DNA from: DATHZQ01 sp965216945
Lineage (GTDB): Bacteria > Actinomycetota > Acidimicrobiia > Spongiisociales > UBA5794
DNA length: 64,000 nucleotides
Assembly: GCA_965216945.1 (NCBI GenBank)
Contig: CBDCGU010000003.1
Location: forward strand, 2,790,001-2,854,000
Direction: 5' to 3'
Below, piece by piece: positions 60,526 through 64,000 of this stretch. Position 1 is the first letter of the stretch; the number at the start of each line of letters is the position of its first letter. Below the pieces are notes generated by a model. The model saw nothing but the letters and a program-made list of their open reading frames with translations. It made no database searches and had not been told where the DNA came from. The translations under genes were made by a program, and so were the position numbers.

Positions 60526-61395
60526 CTATGGCCACGACGGCCTGGGGCCGTCCCACGACGGGTCGGGTCCGATCACCGCCGGGCGGTTGCGGGCCCAGAC
60601 GACCTCCCAGTCAAGGGGTATGCCGTTTCCGACACAGTCGCCGAGGTTGTTGGTCTGCGGTTCCATCGCTGCCGAGATCTTCTCCGCCGTCGGGCACCGT
60701 TCCTCGGGATGGCGGAGGCCGATGAGGTGGCCAACCTCGTGGTTGACGACATACGTGCGATAGGCGTCCACGGTCGAGTCCCAGTCATCTCCTCCCAGGC
60801 GCCACCGGTCGGCGTTCAGCGCCACAACGCTGCCGTTCTGGCAGTTGACCGTGCCGTAGGTCACGAGCGGCAGGCAGAGCTCGTCGACCCGGTCCCCTTC
60901 AGCCAAAACGACGCTGAGGCCACTGGAATCGTCGGCGACGAAAGTGAATCCACTCCGGTTCCATCCGGAGGGACCGTTGAGGATGGTCAGGGCCGTGCTC
61001 CCCAGCTCCGCTGAGCTGACATCGTCGACCTCCGATACGAAGCGAAGCCGTATCACCAGCTCGGGACTGCCGTACGTGCCCGCCGCCGACACCTCCGTGA
61101 CCTGCGGTGGAGCAACGACCGTCGTCGACGTCGTCGGGGGAGCTGTCGTGGTGGTCGTCGGCGGAGTCGTGGTGGTCGTCGGGGGAGCGGTCGTGGTGGT
61201 CGTCGTGCTCGTCGAGGTCGGCGACGATGTGGTCGTCCGGAGCGTGGTGGCGGGCGGTGACGATGTGGTCGACTCGAGGGACGTCGTACTGGTCTCGCTC
61301 GGCGCCGCCGCACCGCTCGATTCGGCCTCGTCAGCAGTTCCGCTGCCGCTGCACGCAGCCACGAGCAGCAGGAATCCGAGCAGCCAGTATCTCAC
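60526..61395 (-). CDS. secreted zincin-like lipoprotein (DUF3152-type)
   Basis: A 289-residue lipoprotein. The signal ends LLGFLLLVAACSG with the Cys at residue 15, then a low-complexity Thr/Ser/Pro stalk (TTTTTTAPPTTTTTPPT). The catalytic-type motif is YVVNHEVGHLIGLRHPEERC, a HExGHxxGxxH zincin, in a DUF3152-like domain with Cys pairs. The start GTG at 61395 has a TAGGTT box six bases upstream. Metalloprotease activity is inferred from the motif only. Confidence 0.85.
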   Translation of the reverse strand: MRYWLLGFLLLVAACSGSGTADEAESSGAAAPSETSTTSLESTTSSPPATTLRTTTSSPTSTSTTTTTTAPPTTTTTPPTTTTTAPPTTSTTVVAPPQVTEVSAAGTYGSPELVIRLRFVSEVDDVSSAELGSTALTILNGPSGWNRSGFTFVADDSSGLSVVLAEGDRVDELCLPLVTYGTVNCQNGSVVALNADRWRLGGDDWDSTVDAYRTYVVNHEVGHLIGLRHPEERCPTAEKISAAMEPQTNNLGDCVGNGIPLDWEVVWARNRPAVIGPDPSWDGPRPSWP

Positions 61396-61401
61396 CCGCC
61401 G

Positions 61402-61407
61402 AACCTA
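61402..61407 (-). promoter_or_regulatory. TAGGTT box, probable leaderless promoter of zincin gene
   Basis: On the minus strand TAGGTT lies six bases before the GTG start at 61395. Confidence 0.45.
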
Positions 61408-61583
61408 GCGCCCCGACTCACAAACGTCGCGAACCGGCGTGCGCCGGTTCGTCTGCACGTTTTCAGCGGAAACCGCAACGTGCCGCTGCCGCGCGCATCA
61501 CCAACATCGCGTGAGGGGCAGGAGCCCTCGGGGCGGGCAACCTCGGGCATCTCGGCACCGATGCGATAGGTGTGGCGATCGGC

Positions 61584-61589
61584 GATACT
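61584..61589 (+). promoter_or_regulatory. GATACT box before the candidate selenoprotein gene
   Basis: GATACT sits six bases before ATG 61596. It keeps A2 and T6 of the window's TAnnnT boxes and their spacing, supporting the start choice, although its first base is G. Confidence 0.35.
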
Positions 61590-61595
61590 GCGGCC

Positions 61596-61889
61596 ATGCA
61601 GGTGCATGTCACGGCCGATGCGATCGAGCTGGCCCGCACTCGGGGTGGGACCATGGCGGTCGACGTCATTGCTCCCGTCGGTTGAGGCAAGCTCGCCGAG
61701 GTGTCGGTCGACACCAACACACGGGGTAAGGATCTCGGTCGCTACGAACGGCTGTCGCTCGATGGCATTCAGGTGCTCATTCCGCACCGTCTGTCGCGGT
61801 GGACCGCCGACATCCGCATCGATGTCAAACGGTCCCTCCTCGGTAGGCGATTCGTCGTCGAGGCAGGGCACGCCCACGGCCCCGGCTGA
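61596..61889 (+). CDS. candidate CC/Se-motif selenoprotein (in-frame TGA at codon 30)
   Basis: Reading from ATG 61596, codons 1-29 give a small N-terminal half (HVTADAIELARTRGGTMAVD), then TGA at 61683-61685, then 67 more codons: GKLAEVSVDTNTRGKDLG, GIQVLIPHRLSRW and VKRSLLGRRFVVEAGH, to a TGA at 61887-61889. If TGA is read as Sec the product is 97 residues, ...APVG-U-GKLAEV. The two halves together resemble the CC/Se-motif (seleno)protein family I know: N-terminal strand, VDV-x-G[C/U] turn, then DGI-x-V and a final LVVxG strand. A hairpin after the TGA fits a bacterial SECIS. A pseudogene with a nonsense mutation is the main alternative. The function of the family is unknown. Confidence 0.7.
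61683..61715 (+). promoter_or_regulatory. candidate bacterial SECIS element
   Basis: After the TGA at 61683-61685, GGTGTC (61700-61705) pairs perfectly with GACACC (61710-61715) around a GGTC loop. The loop starts about 23 bases from the TGA. In the E. coli fdhF SECIS the SelB-binding apical loop contains GGUC at nearly this distance, which is the strongest support for Sec insertion here. No lower stem is obvious. Confidence 0.65.
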
Positions 61890-62073
61890 ACGCACGGGTG
61901 AGATGAGCTCCGGTCCGGGGCTCCGAGCACAACTGGCCGCCGGACGTGACCCCGTCCTCGCGCATGTCGTGGGATCCTGCGCCTTGCGGCCCATCGTGGT
62001 GCCGGCGGGGGTCCCGGCGCCAACCGACGGGGTTCGCTGCCTCTCGGCGAGGACTCTTGTCCGCTGACCCTCT

Positions 62074-62079
62074 TAGTGT
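62074..62079 (+). promoter_or_regulatory. TAGTGT box, probable leaderless promoter of glycosyltransferase gene
   Basis: TAGTGT lies seven bases before ATG 62087; no Shine-Dalgarno site. Confidence 0.45.
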
Positions 62080-62086
62080 CGTCCCG

Positions 62087-63499
62087 ATGTCTCGAAGGCT
62101 CGCCTTCCTCACCTCACTGACAGTGATCGCCGTGTCGACCGTGGCGATCCGCATCGCCGGACTGCTGTCCACCCGTCACATCGATTTCGACGAGGGTGTC
62201 TACGGCGTCTCCGTCCTCGCAATGCGCAGCGGTGCGCTGCCGTTTCGCGATGTGTTCTCCAGCCAGGGTCCGCTGTTCCTACCGGTGCTTTGGATGTTCG
62301 ACACCCTAGGACTTCGCACGTTTCCCGCGATGCGGATCGGGATGGTGGCCACCGCGCTGGTGTTTGCCCTCGGCGTGTTCTGGATTGCGCGTCGAGCGAC
62401 GGGCGAGGATGGACTGATTGCGTCCGCAATTGCCGCGGTGGTCGTCGGCACTGCGAGCGCCGGTGTGGCGGCCGCGGGACCCGTTCACAGCGACGGGCCG
62501 GCGCTCGCATGCGGTGTCTGGGGTGTCGCCGTCGCGCTGGGTGCCGGCCCTTGGCGGCAAATGCGTCCCGTGGTGGTCGGGCTCATGATCGGCGCCGGCA
62601 TGGCGCTGAAGAGCATCTTCCTGTTGCCGATGGCCATCGCGGTCGCTTGCCTCTACGTGAGTCGCCGTGACTGGAGAGCCTTGGGCGTCTTCTCCGGTAG
62701 CGCGGCGACATTGGGTGTTGCCGTATCGCTGCCGTGGGGTCTCGGCAATGTTTGGGACCAGTTCGTCGCCTTCCAGCTGGCGGCCCCGCGGCAGCGATCA
62801 CCGTGGACCAACGTCACCGATGCCGCCACGCTCATGACGACCCACGACCCCATCTTCCTCGTCTTTTTCGCAATGGCGGTGGGAGGCGCCGTCGCATGGG
62901 CGATCACGCGGCGGCGCCCCCCCGGACACGGCTCTGCGCAGGTCGCCGTGCTGGTGTGGTTCCTGATGAGCGCCCTGCTGCTGACCTTCGGGGTCGAGCT
63001 CAATCGCGGCTTCTACCGCTTTCTCGCCTTCTTCATCGCCCCGGCGATGGTTGGGTTTGCCGTCGTCAGGCCACCGCGGGCCGCCCTCTGGGGTGTTGCG
63101 GTCGCGTCGGTCCTTCTGCTGCCGATCCAACTGCGGGGTGCTCCGACCTTTCTGACCACGCAACACCTGACTGGGCAGGAACAAGAGGTCGTTGCGCAGC
63201 TCGAGACACTGCCTCAGGGAACGCGGGTCATCGCCGACGAACCCGGCTTGGCGTGGGTCGCAGGACGCCACCCACCCCCACATCTGGTCGATACGTCCTT
63301 CGCTCGCATGCGCGCCGGCTACCTCACCGCGGCCGACGTCGTGGCCGGAGCGGCCGCCGAGGACGTCTGCGCGGTGTTGTCCCAGTCGAACCGGTTCGCC
63401 GAGCTCGACCCGCTGCTGGCGTCCCGTCTCGATGGCTTCGTGCCTGTTGCCGAATGGGACGATGATCGATGGCTCTACGTCAAACAGAGCTGTCTATGA
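62087..63499 (+). CDS. GT-C-type membrane glycosyltransferase
   Basis: A 470-residue integral membrane protein with about 11 helices. The first loop has STRHIDFDEGVYGVSVLAMR with FDEG, the acidic motif of polyprenyl-phosphate sugar transferases (GT39/GT83-like), and RDVFSSQGPLFLP. It probably transfers a sugar from a lipid-linked donor to a cell-envelope acceptor. ATG 62087 is chosen for the fit with the preceding box and domain; earlier frame lacks helices. It overlaps the convergent SGNH gene by six bases. Confidence 0.8.
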   Translation: MSRRLAFLTSLTVIAVSTVAIRIAGLLSTRHIDFDEGVYGVSVLAMRSGALPFRDVFSSQGPLFLPVLWMFDTLGLRTFPAMRIGMVATALVFALGVFWIARRATGEDGLIASAIAAVVVGTASAGVAAAGPVHSDGPALACGVWGVAVALGAGPWRQMRPVVVGLMIGAGMALKSIFLLPMAIAVACLYVSRRDWRALGVFSGSAATLGVAVSLPWGLGNVWDQFVAFQLAAPRQRSPWTNVTDAATLMTTHDPIFLVFFAMAVGGAVAWAITRRRPPGHGSAQVAVLVWFLMSALLLTFGVELNRGFYRFLAFFIAPAMVGFAVVRPPRAALWGVAVASVLLLPIQLRGAPTFLTTQHLTGQEQEVVAQLETLPQGTRVIADEPGLAWVAGRHPPPHLVDTSFARMRAGYLTAADVVAGAAAEDVCAVLSQSNRFAELDPLLASRLDGFVPVAEWDDDRWLYVKQSCL

Positions 63500-64000
63500 C
63501 TTGTGCTGGTCGCCGGCCAGCAGCTCGTCGATCGTGGGCATGAGTGCATCGGCCCAGGCCTGGTGGCCGGTCTCGCTCGGGTGGAAGAGGTCGGGCGAGA
63601 ACATGTGGCTCCCGCTGTTGAACGCCCGGGTCGTCAGCCTCCACTGGTCGATCTTGGCGACGCCGAAGCGTGCGGCGGTGCGTCGGTGCACCCAATCGGC
63701 GACGTGACCTGCAGTCCAGGCAATCCGGTCCGTTGGGAACGGCAAGCGCGGGATCGAGCCGATGTCGCCGACGCCGAAGAGCACGACGTGGCGGCACACG
63801 GGCTGGAGCCGGTCGACGATCGCATCGAGTCGGGCCGCCACTTTCCACACGGGAACGAACCGGAGCACGTCGTTGGATCCGACGGATACGATTGCCAGAT
63901 CCCAGGTACGAGCAGTGACGCGGGGTACCTGTACGTCGAGCACATCCTTGGTCTTGGCCCCGCCCTCGGCGACGCTCACCAACTCGACGTGGTAGCGGTC
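63494..64000 (-). CDS. SGNH/GDSL hydrolase, 5' end outside window
   Basis: A C-terminal part of at least 165 residues on the minus strand; the frame is still open at base 64000. SVGSNDVLRF is block III with the Asn of the oxyanion hole, and SPDLFHPSETGHQAWAD is block V with the catalytic Asp and His. The block I Ser lies outside the window. It is an esterase/lipase or deacetylase-type hydrolase of unknown substrate. Its end overlaps the glycosyltransferase gene tail-to-tail. Confidence 0.8.
   Translation of the reverse strand, partial: DRYHVELVSVAEGGAKTKDVLDVQVPRVTARTWDLAIVSVGSNDVLRFVPVWKVAARLDAIVDRLQPVCRHVVLFGVGDIGSIPRLPFPTDRIAWTAGHVADWVHRRTAARFGVAKIDQWRLTTRAFNSGSHMFSPDLFHPSETGHQAWADALMPTIDELLAGDQHKS

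Noticed and set aside
61596..61682. Ordinary 29-residue peptide ending at TGA
   Set aside because: It ignores the coding-like 67 codons after the TGA and the hairpin; kept as the main alternative only.

Overview
The window reads as chromosomal DNA from a high-GC Gram-positive bacterium of the Actinomycetota. The evidence is a GC-rich genome with GTG and TTG starts, a CapA-type lipoprotein, a class E sortase, a DivIVA-like protein, UPF0182, a PDZ/Lon-like membrane protease, MmpL and SARP families, and an initiator tRNA with a C1/U72 mismatch and no encoded CCA. Thr/Pro-rich lipoprotein linkers and a recurrent TAnnnT box 6-7 bases before start codons would suit an Acidimicrobiia-like lineage, but the class is an inference.

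Layout. 1-9.3 kb: the end of a PaaN-like aldehyde dehydrogenase, an acyl-CoA synthetase, a three-copy 102-bp tandem repeat, then a complete LivHMKFG-type uptake system. 9.4-17 kb: an MgtC-like protein, then glgB-glgC converging on glgX-glgA, a compact glycogen module. 17-18.7 kb: hotdog thioesterase, BioY and sortase. 19-34.5 kb: PDZ/Lon-like protease, a DivIVA-like protein with an unusual phage-minor-head-like C-terminus, UPF0182, nitrilase, CapA-type lipoprotein, a cupredoxin/beta-helix protein overlapping a multicopper oxidase gene, a two-domain VOC protein and a GHKL ATPase with an apparent frameshift. 34.5 kb: initiator tRNA with a strong terminator.

34.7-57.1 kb is an accessory-looking stretch. 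It holds six TetR genes, one ArsR and one AraC gene. Most lie next to a small membrane protein, SRPBCC/VOC protein, hydrolase or pump, often with a clear palindromic operator between them. It also holds gene debris: a 146-bp copy of the ATPase gene fused to an integrase remnant, a decayed ABC ATPase and two SDR fragments. It ends with an AraC-VOC-UvrA-like operon.

57-64 kb: SnoaL-like protein, a secreted protein, a three-copy 91-bp tandem repeat before a Leu/Glu-type dehydrogenase, a secreted zincin-like lipoprotein, a probable small selenoprotein gene, a membrane glycosyltransferase and a truncated SGNH hydrolase.

The most exciting item is the gene at 61596-61889. It has an in-frame TGA at codon 30, coding-like sequence on both sides, and a hairpin with a GGTC apical loop about 23 bases after the TGA, as expected of a bacterial SECIS. 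Other notable items are a dispersed intergenic hairpin family with compensatory changes, the DivIVA/minor-head-like fusion, and the copper protein pair.
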